Source of the DNA: Psettodes erumei
Lineage: Eukaryota; Chordata; Actinopteri; Pleuronectiformes; Psettodidae
DNA: 64,000 nt
Direction: 5' to 3'
Assembly (NCBI GenBank): GCA_016785225.1
Contig: JAFBJZ010000357.1
Coordinates: 3,712,501 to 3,776,500 of the forward strand
Positions 1-14,055 of this stretch are shown here, piece after piece. Under the pieces are notes generated by a model. That model saw nothing but the letters and a program-made list of their open reading frames with translations, had not been told where the DNA came from and ran no database searches. Each line of letters begins with the position of its first letter. The first letter of the stretch is position 1. The position numbers and the translations under genes are program-made.

Positions 1-1465
1 CAATTGAAGTTGTGGCTGTGTTATGGTAAAGTTTGATTTCTCACATCTTTTGTTTGAGCTCACTTTTGAAAATCAATTTTAAATTGCGCTCCTCACTTTA
101 CAAAGACTTAAAATTAGCTTTCTGAAACTCACAGAAACGATGAACAATATTTATCTGAAAAAAGCCTTTGTTGAAAGTTTTTACTCAAAAAAACCCATTG
201 TGTTTAAAGAGATTAATTGAGAGCAGCCATCTGAAAAATAATAACAGCAAACACAAACTGCACTGACAAAGAGAAGTAGAGGCCACTAGTAGAAACTAAC
301 CGAGAGTGGCAGATGACTGCACTGATGATTTATTAACTTCAGAAAGATCCTATTTCAGAGGTAATGTTATTTTGTCAACCCGCAGTCGACCTGCGGATGG
401 CCCTGATTTAGATGTGATCCTGACAGACACTGAAGTTTCTCATGTCTCTGCTGTCTGCTCTCCCATGATGCAACTTGGCAGCTCATCAGCCAAAAAAATG
501 TTAACTAGTGGCATCTCCATATTAAACTGTCTTATTTGATTCTCTCCATTGCAGCTTCTCTTTGCTTCCTGTCATTGTCTTTCTCTCTCACACCGTCTGT
601 GCTTTATCTGACTATTCTTTGTTCCTCTACTGCTTTTTGACAACCAGATACTCATGAATTTTTGAGAATTGCGATCTGTCCTCTGAAGGCTGTTATCCAC
701 GTTGAAGTATGTAACTGCTGAGCCACTCGACAGGCTAGTGTGTGTCTAATGTGTCGTGTAGTGCTGCTTGAATGCAGCCAAAATGTCAGAGTGATGTTGA
801 CGCTCCGTCTGTCTCTTCACTTTGTCTCCTTGCTGACATGTTTACCTACTTGGGGGACACTTTTTTTTATCAGAGTTGGCCCTTCCAGCACTTAACTCTG
901 GACATATGCAAGTTCAAAAACAAGAAATAACAAGTAAGAAATAATCACAGGCATTCCTGCAGAGGAGATTATTGACCTCACAGAGAAAAACAGAACACTC
1001 ATGTCATTTTACATCTACAGTTACTACAGTCACTAAATGCTTCCCAAGGGCTGTGTTTGATTGTGATATCAAACAAAAAATGAATGACAGAATAAAATCC
1101 ATTAAGAGGACAGACAGGGTGCTGACAAGGGAACATGCTTGGCATATGTTCCAGACCTAAAGCACATAAAGGAGGGAGATTAAGAATTAGAGATATGAAA
1201 AAAACTGAATAACGCCTACACCAGCTTTACCACAACCCCTTTAATTCTTTTAATGGAATTAACGCATGCCTGATGCTGATAAACTTACACATAAGATTTC
1301 TTATCTGGACCTCCGTGTCCTCACAACATCACTTTAAGTGACTGCACTGTAAGTCTTTGTATGCAGCTGTTTTTATCACTGCACCACACGTGAGCAGTAT
1401 GAAGGAAAACAGCATATGTGAAATTTCCCTGCATGCAAACTCCGACTGTAAAACTCTATCATCCA
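1..1465. other. Noncoding, no gene seen
   Basis: AT-rich unique-looking sequence. The short open frames show no family motif or codon bias. No repeat is recognised. Confidence 0.6.
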
Positions 1466-1849
1466 TTAAATCTTCTGTAAAATGATAATTAAGGTTATTG
1501 ACCTTACTGCAGTGCTGCTCAGACTGGACTCCAGAAAGTTTCTGTCCTCTTTATATCTAATTAGCATTGCATTACTATTTTTGGCATTAGCTTTGATGTT
1601 AAGGTTGGCACCGTATAGAGAGCATATGGTCAACAACCACAGCTGAATGCCAACACTGCAGGGGGAAAATACAACTAAATCACCAGCATACAAATAACAG
1701 TTAATTATGAGATCACACAGCCTATTATAGTCATTATACTGTCCTGACAAGTCATCCTTAAACAAATTAAACAAGAGTGGAGATAACGATCCACCTTGCC
1801 CTAACCCTGCATGATCTGATCTATCAAAGCACATCAACCTAAAGTACAA
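1466..1849 (-). pseudogene. Non-LTR retrotransposon reverse transcriptase relic (Rex1/CR1-like)
   Basis: The minus-strand frame (127 codons) reads GQGGSLSPLLFNLFKDDL, then LINCYLYAGDLVVFSP, then LWLLTICSLYG and NAKNSNAMLI. These are RT palm motifs in order: RQG-xLSP, the catalytic box, the FSPS/GLQ segment and the N-K-S-x-x-M motif. The catalytic YADD is YAGD, so an essential Asp is lost. Flanking frames are broken, so this is a 5'- and 3'-truncated dead copy. Family placement is from recalled fish LINE proteins. Confidence 0.82.
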
Positions 1850-4800
1850 TGTGAAACATTTTAACCTGATTCAACCTAAAAACCGAATTATTCCATGTGG
1901 CTTTAACAGATTAGTAGAGTTAATTTACCTTTACCTAAATTAAGATTAAAGTTAAATGAATTTAACATGTAAGGCATCTTCCAGTCTCCTTGGTAAATCA
2001 CAGTGTACGTTTACTGGGGTAGGGGCTGAATTTGGTACTAACCTTTACTGTGGTTGACTTTGTTTTCATTATTATGAAAAAACAACAATTCCATATCTCA
2101 ACATGTTGAAAAGACAAATATCACATTTTCATTACTTATGTTTTAAAGAAACTACAAAAAAGGTGGGCCTCTAAGTTTTAACTTTAAGGACAGATCAGTT
2201 GATTCGACTACATTTCTTTGATATGTTTTAGAGTGTAAATATTTAATTGCTTTGGTTTGGTTTTCATATTTGAGTCAATCATAATCCTTAGAGGCATCTA
2301 AGAAGTACACAACCATCAATGATTTCCTTAAGAGCAAATATGCATATTGTGTCTGTGCCATGTTTCATGCAATGAATGAATTAGTTTGCATTGGAAATAG
2401 ATTTGTGAAACTATTCAAAACAGAATTATCTTTTTCACCTTGGAACAGACACTAGCTAGGGTTGTATGCCTATAGTTGTCAGCACTTTAAATTTCATGTT
2501 ATATCTTTTATGACAGAAGTTAACAGCACTGAGATCAGAGACTGTCAGGCATAATGGACTCTAAAGCCAGTAAATCAAGATAATTAGCAAGATGTGGACT
2601 ATGTTTTTGACATTCATATTTATGATACTGGGCAGTAATTTCATCATTTTTACACATCCAAAATCCCTCCAGCTATTTTTACTGATTCAGACACCTCATA
2701 ATCATACTCTCAGATTCATCATCAGTAAAGTTTCTGTTATCCACACAATTAAGTAAGATCCAAGTGGTAAAGTGGTTTTACTGTTATTCATAATCCTGAC
2801 AATTTTTTTCCAAAATTTATTAAAACCATTATTTTGTATCTTCCTGGCAAATCAGCCACTGTAGAACTGTCAGTTCTTTTGAGGCAAAGTAAAGAACTGA
2901 ATACAAATGTATTAAAGACATTTGAAGAATAAAATGCCAATATGTGGACTTTCCCCCCCACAAAATCAATTCAAAATCAACATCACAGTATTTGTTGAGC
3001 CCATTGAAGATTGTGTTTAAAGTTCATGTAATGTCTGCTGACTCTGAGTGCAAAAACCAGATAAGAGACGAGATGAAAATTCAATTTAGAGCATGTCAGC
3101 AGGTGAAAAAAACCCCCAAAGCGTACACACTTAAAGATGAAACAATGGAGCCTTTGAAACTGAACAGTGGTGTATTATCCTCCACCACTGACTTTGTGAT
3201 GCAGCCGACTCAGTGCTGTGTCCTCACTGCTGGGTACAAGTCATTGTTTTTACCATGAGTACCTGTGATGACCCATGAATTTTTATGTACTACCCTGCTT
3301 CAAACATACAATATATAGGATTAATAAAACATGAATGTATCATTGAATGTTACAGTGGCACAATACTTTTTGTTGCACCCACACATAACAAAATGTCTTG
3401 CTGCTGTTACACAATTAAATCCAGTTTCAGTAATCCGTGTGTGTATACTCTACCACTGTACTGGCTACTGTGCTGGTTGAAAGAACAACAAAGAGTGAGT
3501 CAACCTGACCCCAATTCACAAGAGCTTCTACAGTATTTACTGTTCTGTACACCCACTGTGGCATACCTGATTTTTCTGGTGTTCCAAATAGTCTTTTCCC
3601 CTATGTTTTTCTGCTGCAGTGTCTTCACTTTGATCATATACCAGTAAATAATTGCTCATGTTCCATAGATTATTTTTGCTGTTGATGTTCTCACAAGCAT
3701 TAAAACAGGACTGGCATAGGATATTCTTTTAGAAGATCTACATACGGTACATATTGTATAAGATCCCACCCATAATTTTATCAAACTGTAATTTTATCAA
3801 ACCATACATATATTATTTGAAAGAAGATGAACATCAGTCTTCTTATTGTTTGCTAAAGGCGAATCCAAACTTTCACATTGTTTAACCAGTTTAGCTGTAA
3901 TTATAATAACTGTGTTATCCTCCTACCCATTTCCCTGGACCACATTTACCTTCATTCACCAGTGTCACGACTTCATACAGATTTAAGTTCAGAGTTTTTC
4001 TCTCTATTCTACAAGTGGACAGTGGAGCACAGTGACAACATTCAGAAAATTGCCATAATAACAGCAATACAGCATGCCAATGGAAGCAGTGAGTGACACA
4101 CTCCTTACAACATTTCTTGCAGCAACAGCATTGTGGCAGAAATAGATATATTTCTCTTCTATGATGGATTTCTCACCAAGAGACTGCATGACCGCTGCCT
4201 CTGTCTTCAGAATCGAACGACAGAAAAACAGTCCACTTCTAACTGATAAGTTACGTCAAAGGCTCAAACTAACTTTTTTTTCCTGCTGTTGTAGGGGTCA
4301 TCATGTATTATGTAAAGAAGCATGTGTGCTATTTGGTTCAGTTATCACCTATAACAAGAGACGTATAACATCCATTTACAAAATGTGCCCAAGCATGAGT
4401 TATATCACGAACCAAAGCTGCTTCCTATAAGATTTATATTTATATGCAATCATATATAGGCTACTACTATTGATTTATTTAATTTTTGTTTCACTAATTG
4501 TTTTTTTGTGGTAAAACTAAAGTGCTACCATTGTTATCTTCAATGGTGAAGCTCTACATTCATAAACTTCACACAAGTCACAACAAGGCAGTCGAGGTGG
4601 TGATGACAAAGCACTGGGTTGTGTTGTAAGAAGGTGGGGTTCACACCCTGAGCCCTGTGTGCGGTTACTTTAGGCAGCAAAAGCACTTTGGTTAGCTCGG
4701 GGACATAATTATGGCTTCTCTTGAATGTTACTTTAGTAAACATGTCATGTCTTGTCATTCAACTCACTTTGAACTTCTTCATCATTGAAGCAGCATCATG

Positions 4801-7800
4801 TTTTTTCCATAACCAAGTGCTGTTAGTGCCTAAACTTAAACGTATAATTAAAAGATTTAGAATGCTTTGATTGCTAAGAGCAGATTTTGTGTTGCAATAA
4901 TGGCTAATGTAGGAACCGAAGTAAAGTATGTTGTCAGGGAACACTTTGTTAATATACTCAGCTGTTAATATGCAACTTGGCAAATATGTTGATTTTGTTT
5001 CCTTATTATTTTGAGATTGTGTTTCTTGCTGACTCAAATTATTAGTATCTTCAAGTCATTTCTGTGAGACACAGTCACACTTCTTCTCACCATATTTCCC
5101 TGACATTGTTTTCATCAGTGCAAGTTTTGGCACAACACGAGGAGAAATCATCTTGTACACACAGGAAGTTGTGCATCTTTTATTCGTGGAAGCAGAAGCA
5201 GCACGTCGCTGCTTTAAACAGAGCGGGATTGTTAGCTGGAAGAGTAGTTGCTATGCGTGCCTCCACCTTGAATCAGCAGCCAAGTGTCTCCCAAGTGTTA
5301 AGTGGGGTATTACTCCTTGTTGTGTTAAGTAAATTTAATTAACTAAAGAGTCAATTAACCAAATGTAAGGTCAGTGAACCTTTCCAACATCCCTGAATCT
5401 GTGTGGTTTCTCTTTGTCTCCCTTACTCCTCATCAACTTCTTCCATCCCAGTCTGTCTCTGTCCATCTCATCCACCATCTGCTGCTTTGTGCACCTGTGT
5501 CCTTTTTCCCAGCATGCACTTACAGTATGCATCACTCACCTGTCAAGTATTTACAGTCAATTATCCCCCTCTTCCAAAGAGCTAATCTTAATGTTTACCC
5601 TGGCATTGATTAGCCAGTAGCAGGCAGGTGGCCATTGATTAAATCACCAATTGCATCGCTCCCTTGAGAAACAGGCTTAAGGACAGTTGCAAGTCACATA
5701 AAATGCACACATATACAAGAAGAGAGAGAGAGACAAGCAGACAGACAGGCTGGCAGCAGCTGCGCACATATATCACAAAAAAATGAGGGCACAGACAAAG
5801 CAAACAGAAATGTCCTGTAATGTAATAATCATGATCACATTACGTTGTTTTATTATGATATTTTGTTACGGTCCCTTATTACTATGCTGACAAAATCACA
5901 TTTCTGCCTCGGATCAAATGAATTTAAATTTTCCTGGCACCTGGGCTGAGTATGGTAAGCTGACACACACATATATACTGTATATGTAAACCCATAAACA
6001 GACAGAAACAAACACACACACACACACACACAAACTTTAAGACAGAAGGCAGCACGCTGAACAGCAGGCCTGTTCCATTAAATCAGATGAGCGTGAGATG
6101 ACATGTTATCTATTCTAACCACACTCTTTCAAATCTTTTATCAAGACAATTCTCCTAACGTCCAGTACACTCCCAGTCTGTGTGTGTGTGTTGTTGCGTG
6201 TGTGACAGTTATTAAATGGGCTTTGTCTTGGTCTGCTCCTCAGGAAATGAACCTGACATTACTCATCTATCAGGACTTCTGTCCCTTCCCTCATCTCTCC
6301 CCTCTTCTTGTCTCTATCTTCTCTCACTGCTTCTCTGTCTTTCACCCCAGCTTCTGCCACTTTCTTTCCTGTTTTTTTTTTCATATTTTCTTTCCTGTCT
6401 GATCCCCTATGTCTGTTCGGCCCCAATTCTATGCCAAAACTGTCTCATTCTCCCTCGTTCTCTTCCTTTTTATCTTCATGCACTGCCTTCCACACAACTT
6501 TCTCTGCATATGTTTCATCTTTTCTAATTTCTCTTCCCTTTTTTGCTCCTCCGCCTGTTCCCCATTCCTCTTCTAAATTACAACTTTCTCCCCAGTGTTT
6601 CCATCTCTCGCTTCCTAACCATCTGTTTTATTTCCTATTCTCTCGCTGCATCTGTCTCTCTCCTCCTCGATCAATCTCTAAATCTGATCCTCTCTGTCAC
6701 TGTCTCTTGCTCCACTCATCTCTTCTTACTTATCTTTTAAACAACCATGTGCCCCGGCACAGCCGCTCGTCTTGGGTTCATTCAAGTGCATTGACCCCTC
6801 TGATAAAAGTAATTCAGTGTCAATTTTTTTTTCTCTTTTTTTCTCAATCCCCATTCATAGCAGCTTCAATGTGTTCCTTATTGTTTGACTGATTAGTTCC
6901 ATATTAACACTGGTCTGAAAACTGCGTCAGTGACCGCTTCTCGCTTCAGGTTCAGATCTAAATGATGTTAGAGGCACTATTGCCTCCCACAGCAACTATT
7001 GTATTCTGCTTCCTTCCGCATCCGGTTTCTGTTTTCAATGAGAAACAACATCAAGCAAGTAATGACAAAAGCTCTATCTGCACATTAGACAGGTGCAAAA
7101 TGTTCTCACCACCGCTGAAAATTCAGGCAGCCCAAGCTATTTTCACCTGTCATTGTCAATGTGAGACTTGCCTGGAACCAGTACATGCAGCTTTGTTTGC
7201 TTCATACAGTTTAATAGTCGATTTTAATCATAATGTTGCAACAGCTGTTTTATCAACTGTTGTCAGAGGTGGAAATGGGCTGGAACGCAATGCAATGCTG
7301 TTGGGGGAGTAAAAGTTGTGATGGAATAATGATCCAGCTGAGATTCTGAATATCAGGGGGCTGGCTTTATTGTTTTCTCTATAAAGTGTGTGCATGAACA
7401 TATAATTTCTATGTATAATTCTTTTTTCCACTTTCTGATTCTCAATTTGCAAGGTAACACTGTGCATGTGTGCATAAAACTGAACAACTGAAATATAACT
7501 GATATGTAACTAATACGTAAAGAAGCAAGTTGTTCCAGGTAAGAATCAACATTTATCCACCAAGTACATGTGTACAGGGAATTTGTTTTTGTGCAGGTGT
7601 CAAAACACTAAAATAAAGACATAAGATAGCAATAAAACTGTAAAATAAGATTAGATAACTGAAGAAGAAAGAAATCAAATTAGGAATAGGAATTACAGGA
7701 TATTATATCCAAATAACATACTGTATATAAATGTTTACAGCTTCTGTAAGTGATGGGTCAGAGATTACAAAGATAGCAGCAATGCTGCCTGATGGTCCCA

Positions 7801-8913
7801 GGTAATGGAGAAGATCAAGGAACTGTGATGTGGTGGGGGGCTATTTTCTCGGGTTCCCTAATATGAAATCCCTTTTACCGTTTCCACACAGGGAACAATT
7901 TGCAGATAAGACTTGGAGGTTGACTTGACTCATGGTTGTCAGAATCAGCTTATAAAACCCTGATACCGCAGCTCGACCGATAAATCGGCCTGGCCAGTTT
8001 AACAACAAACTGCAGTACAGAAATGCCAGATGAGGTTTGAGGCAGTTTTTAGAAGCAGTGTCAGCATTTTTTTTACACAGGAGATCAGTGAGTTATTTTT
8101 TTTCAACTGTACTAGCTTTCACAGTGAAAGTGTAATAGTTAAATGATCCTTATCAAAACTAATAATGAAAAAGACATCTGAACAACATGTTCACAACAAC
8201 AGATTTTTATACCTCCCAAATAGCGATAGCGGGCTGGCCCCAAAACTCCAGGGCAGCTCAGCTGTAACCACAACCAGCAAACTCTGAACAGGCACTCTAA
8301 CTGTATTTACCAGGTGAGGTCAGTCTCTCTCATCCCTATATTAATATTGTCTGCTTCATTTATATACATGTGGCAAAAATATTAAAAAGACTATGCGTAA
8401 AGGTGACAGCTGGTGTCTCCTCTAATCAATCAGAAAACAGGATTGTTCAGGATGAAGGAGAGGGGAGGAGGCGATTTAGTTTTTTGGTTCTGAATAAAGT
8501 GGCATGTCATTGAGGACGTGTCTAATAAAATCAAGCATGAAAGCAGCAGCTCTTGACAGATTTCATTTTTCTGAGTAGCTCTCATTGTGAAAGGTTTGAG
8601 ACTCTTGATGTAAAGAGCTTATAAGAAAAAGAACAATCAGGCATTCGGGACATCAGGAGTTAAACAGCAAAATCATCAGACCACTATTCTGAACAGAGGA
8701 TTTTCCTGTAAATTCCTGCCATTGTCACTACTACTAGTAAATAAGCAACTGTTTTTAACCATGTCAACTGAAAAAGGTGGTGATGTGTCAATGCTGTATT
8801 CTCAACTTGTTTTAACTGCCCTAAATCATGAAAAAAAAAAACAGTTGTAAGAAAAATCAGCAGTACTGAGTAAAAAAAATTGCATTTTTTATTCTCTGCA
8901 TTTCTTGTGGCAA
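1850..8913. other. Noncoding; pyrimidine-rich stretch at 6240-6880
   Basis: No coding exon is supported. The + strand is strongly C/T biased from about 6240 to 6880, producing Ser/Leu/Phe/Pro-rich spurious frames. A short (AC)10 lies at 6012-6032. A possible repeat fragment lies at 4640-4725. The remainder is AT-rich without recognised features. Confidence 0.6.
4640..4725 (+). repeat. Possible fragment of the ttaggcaacaaaa repeat family
   Basis: The stretch ggttactttaggcagcaaaa then gcactttggttagctcgggg and acataattatgg resembles the opening of the repeat unit seen twice near 39.2-39.7 kb (ttaggxaa...ggttag...). Only one diverged copy is present. Confidence 0.35.
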
Positions 8914-9103
8914 ATGGATTTATATAGCACTTTTCTAGTCTTTTGGACCACTCAAACACATATACAGCAATGACACATTTGAAGCAATTCACAGTTTAGT
9001 GTCTTGCCCAAGGAAACTTTGACATGTAGACTGGATGAGCCAGGAATTGAACCGCGGACTTTCCGACTGCTGGATGAGTAGCTGTACTTGAGCCACAGCC
9101 ACC
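8914..9103 (-). mobile_element. tRNA-headed SINE-like element, copy 1 (shortened)
   Basis: Read on the minus strand it starts ggtggctgtggctcaagt and has a B-box-like ggttcaattcc (9043-9053). It then shows the conserved body with ccttgggcaagacacta and ends gactagaaaagtgctatata. The same order of blocks occurs at 41187-41427. This copy lacks most of the middle. I recall the family as widespread in teleosts but cannot name it with certainty. Confidence 0.7.
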
Positions 9104-10621
9104 TTACAGTGCCCATCACATCACATCTGTCCCTCATCTTTTCAGCAACCTAATTCAACTTGAAACTTCCACTTCACTGACATAACCACCTTTTTTCTCA
9201 CCTGGTAATCTGTTCTGTATCCATCTCCTCTCTCATTTTTCATCGGCTCACTGGGTTAGTTGGTGTGTACGTGTGGGTGGAGATTATTTTAATTTTAGTT
9301 ACCCCTGTAGACCACTACCGATCTGTAGCATATACACACACAGAGGTGGTCTCCTTGTAATGACCAGAACCACCATGTAGTCTCTTCATTAGCCTTTAGA
9401 CCCCGTCATCTATATCAGAGGAATCGTTAAAATAGCTCCGCCATTTAACAAACACAGAGAAGCATGCACATGGAGGAAAGACACACTGTTCCTATGTAAT
9501 TACCATTAACATCCTGGACATGCAGATACATCTGGGCTAGACAGAGAAAGAGAGAGAGAGAGAGGGAGGCAAGAAATAGAACAAGTGGGTGGGAGAGGCG
9601 GCGAGACCGAAACTGATAGAAACAGAAAGAATTTTAGCAATTACTTGAGAAACACACACACACACACACACAAAAACACAGAAAAACGGACATATGTATA
9701 AGATGAGACAGATGGATTATGTGATAAAAGAGAGGTCCCCTGGTTCTGTTCATACCCCCCCATCAGGTTGTTGTTCTTCCACAATGCTGTTTATCACCGT
9801 GGCAACTGTCACTTAGACGTGTTGATGTGGGGGCGATGGGAAGTGAAGATGTGTTATTCAAGACAGGAAGCAGAAATTGCAGGGCCGCTGTAGAATCGAG
9901 ACCAGAATAACGGACGTCAATGTTGAATAATTGTCCACAGCGGACAGAATATTTTCATTCCTCTGCCACCCTCTCATCACCAGCGGGTGTGGAGATTATT
10001 GAGCCACAGGCTCCGCTGAAGGCTGAAAGTCTTTTATTTATTTATTTTCCCATCCTAGAAATTGATTACAAATTGAAGTTGGCCTGTAAAGGCCTCAGTC
10101 AAGTGCAATGATTTCTGTAAAATTTAGCTTTCTGTCATCAAGGATTGAGACATGAAGCATGGGGCGGGGGGGGGGTGAAGTGAAATTAGATAATTGTGTG
10201 TGTTTGTGTTACGCAGTTATTTTGCCACACCAGAAACAATGACATATAATTCAGCTGGGATGAAAAATGTTGCTTAATAATTAAAGTCTACAGTAGCCCT
10301 CTAATGTACTGCTGTACATAATACAGCATCACGCATAATACAGAACATGTCGGCTTGATCTGCAGCCCAAGGCAATCTCTCTAAACATGGTTTTTCTCTG
10401 TCTCTTTCTCCTTCATCATCGAGTGCAGCTTTTTCTACGTGTGTGTATATTCTATGTGTGTGTGTGTGATGAATGTGCGCTCTGTGTGGGTGCGTATGTG
10501 GAGGTTTCTGTCATCCTCCTTTTTGCTCTTTTATGAGTTAGCGAGTGCTTTTTCATTATGAGCTTCTTTTCAGTGCCTAATGTCAAAGATCATACACTCG
10601 CCCACTCACTCACTCACTCAA

Positions 10622-10653
<32 letters not shown>

Positions 10654-13600
10654 AATACAGTATAATCCACCTCAGATACTTATATACTGTATGCTGAGAG
10701 GACGGTCGTTAGGCGAAATGGACTGATTGCGTGTTCTTGCTCGTAGGTGTGCAGGTCTATTTTCTGTTTTGGCTCAGGAAGTTCCAACTTTTCTAAAAAG
10801 TCAGCAAGACTATCATTCGTCAATGTGTGTGTGCATGCATTTGAGAGGAGAGAGAGTGCGAGAGAGGAGGTGGTGGCAAAAAAGGTCTTGAAATCTGACA
10901 TTAGGAACTAAGGTTACCCTAAATATAAGAATTGAGTCGTGAGTTAGCACAAATCATGTATTTTCAGTTAACACTCAACGTATTGACGACTGCAAATCAG
11001 CAACCGCCTGGGTCTCATGAATAGTTTGATATCATGTTTATGCCTTGAATTGAGTTGTGGCTATATCACTTTTAATAATTTACAAATTTACACCATAAAG
11101 GGCTCAGGTCTATTTTTACATAGTTAAGTGTCTTTAACATGCAAACCTGATTTTTCATAAACAGAGGAGGCAGCTGCAGCATTTGTCACATGGAAAGCAC
11201 GTTGAGTTTGTTTGTTATAGTAAATCTGCTACTGCTTTGTGTCTGAGCTGCCGTCGTTGCAGCACCGTCAAGGGACTCTGCCTTAAAATAGGATTCAGAC
11301 AATTTCCTCAAACTGTCACCACAGCACAATCCACTGTCATATTGGTGAGAGTGAGAAACTGTGTGATGGCTCTTGGCAAAATGTGACTTTCCTCAATAAA
11401 ATGTTTTGGGAAAGGCTTCATTTCATTTAATCTCCAAAGAGGCCTCTGTTTGTGATTCCTTTTTGACATGGATTTATAGATTACATTTTACTTCTGTAGT
11501 TTTATTTTGCCGGTTTGAACGCCTGCCAGCAAAGACGCTGAATGGATGTAGTTGGCAGCTCTTGATATTAACTTTAAGCAAAGCCAAAAAACTAAGCGGA
11601 GAAAAAACTGTTTGAAAAATAAATGAGGACTAGTAATTTTCAGAAAAAGTGAAAATTGACAAAAAAATATAAATTGTGCAAATTGGTTTCAGTTAAAGTT
11701 TTTGGTGGTTTTCTTTTTTTTTAAATAAAGAAGCACTGAGTGTGTGCAGTGAACTCCAATTAGTTTTGCATAAAGTGGGATTCATTGGTCAGAGAGGTTT
11801 GTCTTTTTTCTATCCTTGCAGACTATTGGAATGAGTGGAGTTGAAATAAGGTGAGTGAGATGTCTGCTCGCTGCTCTGTCACTCTGATCCTGGTCTGCTC
11901 TGTGCGTCACTCACTCCTCAGGAGACCACCTCTGTTTCTCTCTTTTGTCTCTCCCTCTCTCTCGACACACCTTCAAGTCAAATCAGTTTAAAGGCACTCT
12001 GTTTGTTGATGATGGCATTCATCCGCGGCAGCAAAACACAATGAAAGACTCTCAGCCTCTCACCTAATACGTTTCCTCTGCCTTTATCAGTTCCTGTCTC
12101 CCCCTCCAAGCCATCGTTTTTCTTCCCTCTGTCCTTTTCTCTGTCCCTCAGCACCATTCCCCTCTCATTTTCTCTTTAAACCACTCTCACCTCTCCAGTG
12201 TACGTCTGTCAATCTCTCAAAGATGCTCAACAGAGAAAAACACTTTTGGAATGCCCTTTTTCAGCTCTTTACTTCTTAAAAGAGAGTATACTGTAGTGAA
12301 GGATAGGCAGATGAAAGGGGTCAATCTGCAAAGAAACTTAAGATGAATGAGACAAGTACAATTATGAAATTGCAAAAACACTGGCTCTATCTAGTCATAT
12401 TTGCTCCTTATCCCTCTCAAGGGAGATTCAGGTGATTTTAATGGTCCAAGCAATAGTCATTGGTTTTAATCCTTTCCCAAAACAAGTACCCACTCGTCTT
12501 CTGGTTTTTTTTTGACAATCTTATTTTAATAATTTCATAATTTTAGTCCCATCCACACAAACATCTTGCATTTTAAGGTGTATATATATGACTTTTTGGT
12601 GTACACACAGCTGGATCTTCTCTCCTTGCATCAGACTAGCTGCTGATTGTTGGTACTGTGACGTCCTAGGACAAGACACTTGGGGCTGACTAAGTGCACA
12701 GGTGCCAATGACCTTTGACCTACCTGGAGGGAAATGAATACCAGACATTGAATCTCTTGGCAAAAACTCTTGGCATTTGCTAGGACTCTGAGTATGAACC
12801 TGCCATGTTTTCTGATCGACTGCTCTGACAGAACCCAAGAGTATACTCAGACTCCTGCCCCATTCTCCTATTTTCTGTCACCACTTTTTTTTATTTAACT
12901 AAAAAGTTCTTTCAAACTAAAACGTGTATTTTTGTAGTACCTGTGCAAGAGTTAGAAAGTAACACTAAAAAAGGCAGTATGAGCAAGTCGATTCAAAAAT
13001 TAAGTCCAGGGGATGTTGGTGACAGGAGATGACACAGAGTTTGGTCAGCATGACTATGTAATGAAAATAACTCAGTGATGCCATTCCTGCGTCATGGCCA
13101 GAATTGGTCAGAGTAACAAAAATAGTGCTACTTTCAGCCTTGGTTATTTTTTTCCTGTGTTTTGAAAGAACACAGATCTTTAATACATTCAGCTTTGCTA
13201 TCACTTTCTCAATCAGATTTTCAAAGTAAACTCATCAACCAATACACCCAAATACTTGTACAGTGATACTCAGTTTAGCATAGTCCCTCACAAGGTGAAC
13301 AAGGTCCGAGCTCTGGGACGTAGTGCTACTATTGCTGTTGTTACGAAGCAGCTTCAGTTCATACGTTGAGGCCCGTAGCTGTTGAAAGGGAGTTTGGAGG
13401 ATGCTGCCAGGCTGACTCAGAGAAAGGACATCTGCACTGCACTGTTTGCATAAAAAAGCTTGTGCTTACTGATGTTATTTCTAAAAACTGAACTTCTACC
13501 TTGGACAATCACACTAGTGTTGCCCAGTGTTGATTCTTTGTAAATCTGCAAGGTAACTCTTCAACCCGTAAAATAGCACCAGTTTACTTAACAACTGCTC

Positions 13601-13772
13601 ACTAACAGAACCAAATGCAATAAGCAGCTCTGTTGATGCTGCACAGTGTTGATAATATGAGCCACAATACAGTAGCTGCACAAATTCTGCAGTGAACTGA
13701 GTTTCATGCTAAATTAAAAAATGATTTTTAATCAGCTTCAATTAGGAATTAATTTTCTATTTGAGAATCCTG
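9104..13772. other. Noncoding with short CA/GA tracts
   Basis: It contains a GA run at 9547-9567, (AC)n at 9652-9672 and 10622-10648, and a G-rich run near 10161-10176. No exon or RNA gene is recognised. Confidence 0.6.
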
Positions 13773-14055
13773 TCAGGGATTGGGAGTATGGAAATGGGTT
13801 GTGGTTGCATACAGCAGTTGTGATGGGTGCCAAGCCTTTAATAATAAGAGAAGCGCATAGGCAGCTTTGCTCTGTTTGGAAAAGAAATTGGTCTGACGAC
13901 TTTGGTTGAAAATATTAGCAGTGGGCTCAGTGACATAATCAACTGCAGCCTTTAAAAGATTGGGGTCGAAGCCGCCAGGCCCAGGTGATTTTTTTGGATC
14001 GATGGCTTTTAAATCCTTACAGATTTCCACACTAGTAAGACCACTGAAAAGAAAA
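13773..14055 (-). pseudogene. LINE ORF2 relic, segment just upstream of the RT fingers
   Basis: The minus-strand frame reads TSVEICKDLKAIDPKKSPGP then GFDPNLLKAAVDYVTEP and ANIFNQSRQTN. This is the well-known LKxIDPKKSPGPDGLDPxxL and xAEPLTxIFNLSLxTN region of fish non-LTR ORF2 proteins. Similarity fades after about 13860 and no RT core follows in frame, so this is a short dead fragment. It could come from the same family as the 1466-1849 relic, but they do not overlap in protein coordinates. Confidence 0.75.

Noticed and set aside
5414..5620. Cluster of overlapping small frames near 5.4-5.6 kb
   Set aside because: Three frames are open at once over C/T-rich DNA with no conserved motif.
6308..6892. 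194-codon Ser/Leu/Phe/Pro-rich open frame
   Set aside because: It is explained by the pyrimidine-rich strand bias. There is no domain, no splice structure, and two other frames are open over the same DNA.
7754..7777. ATGGGTCAG start resembling the MGQ of one PDE2A isoform
   Set aside because: It stops after seven codons (MGQRLQR) with no suitable donor.
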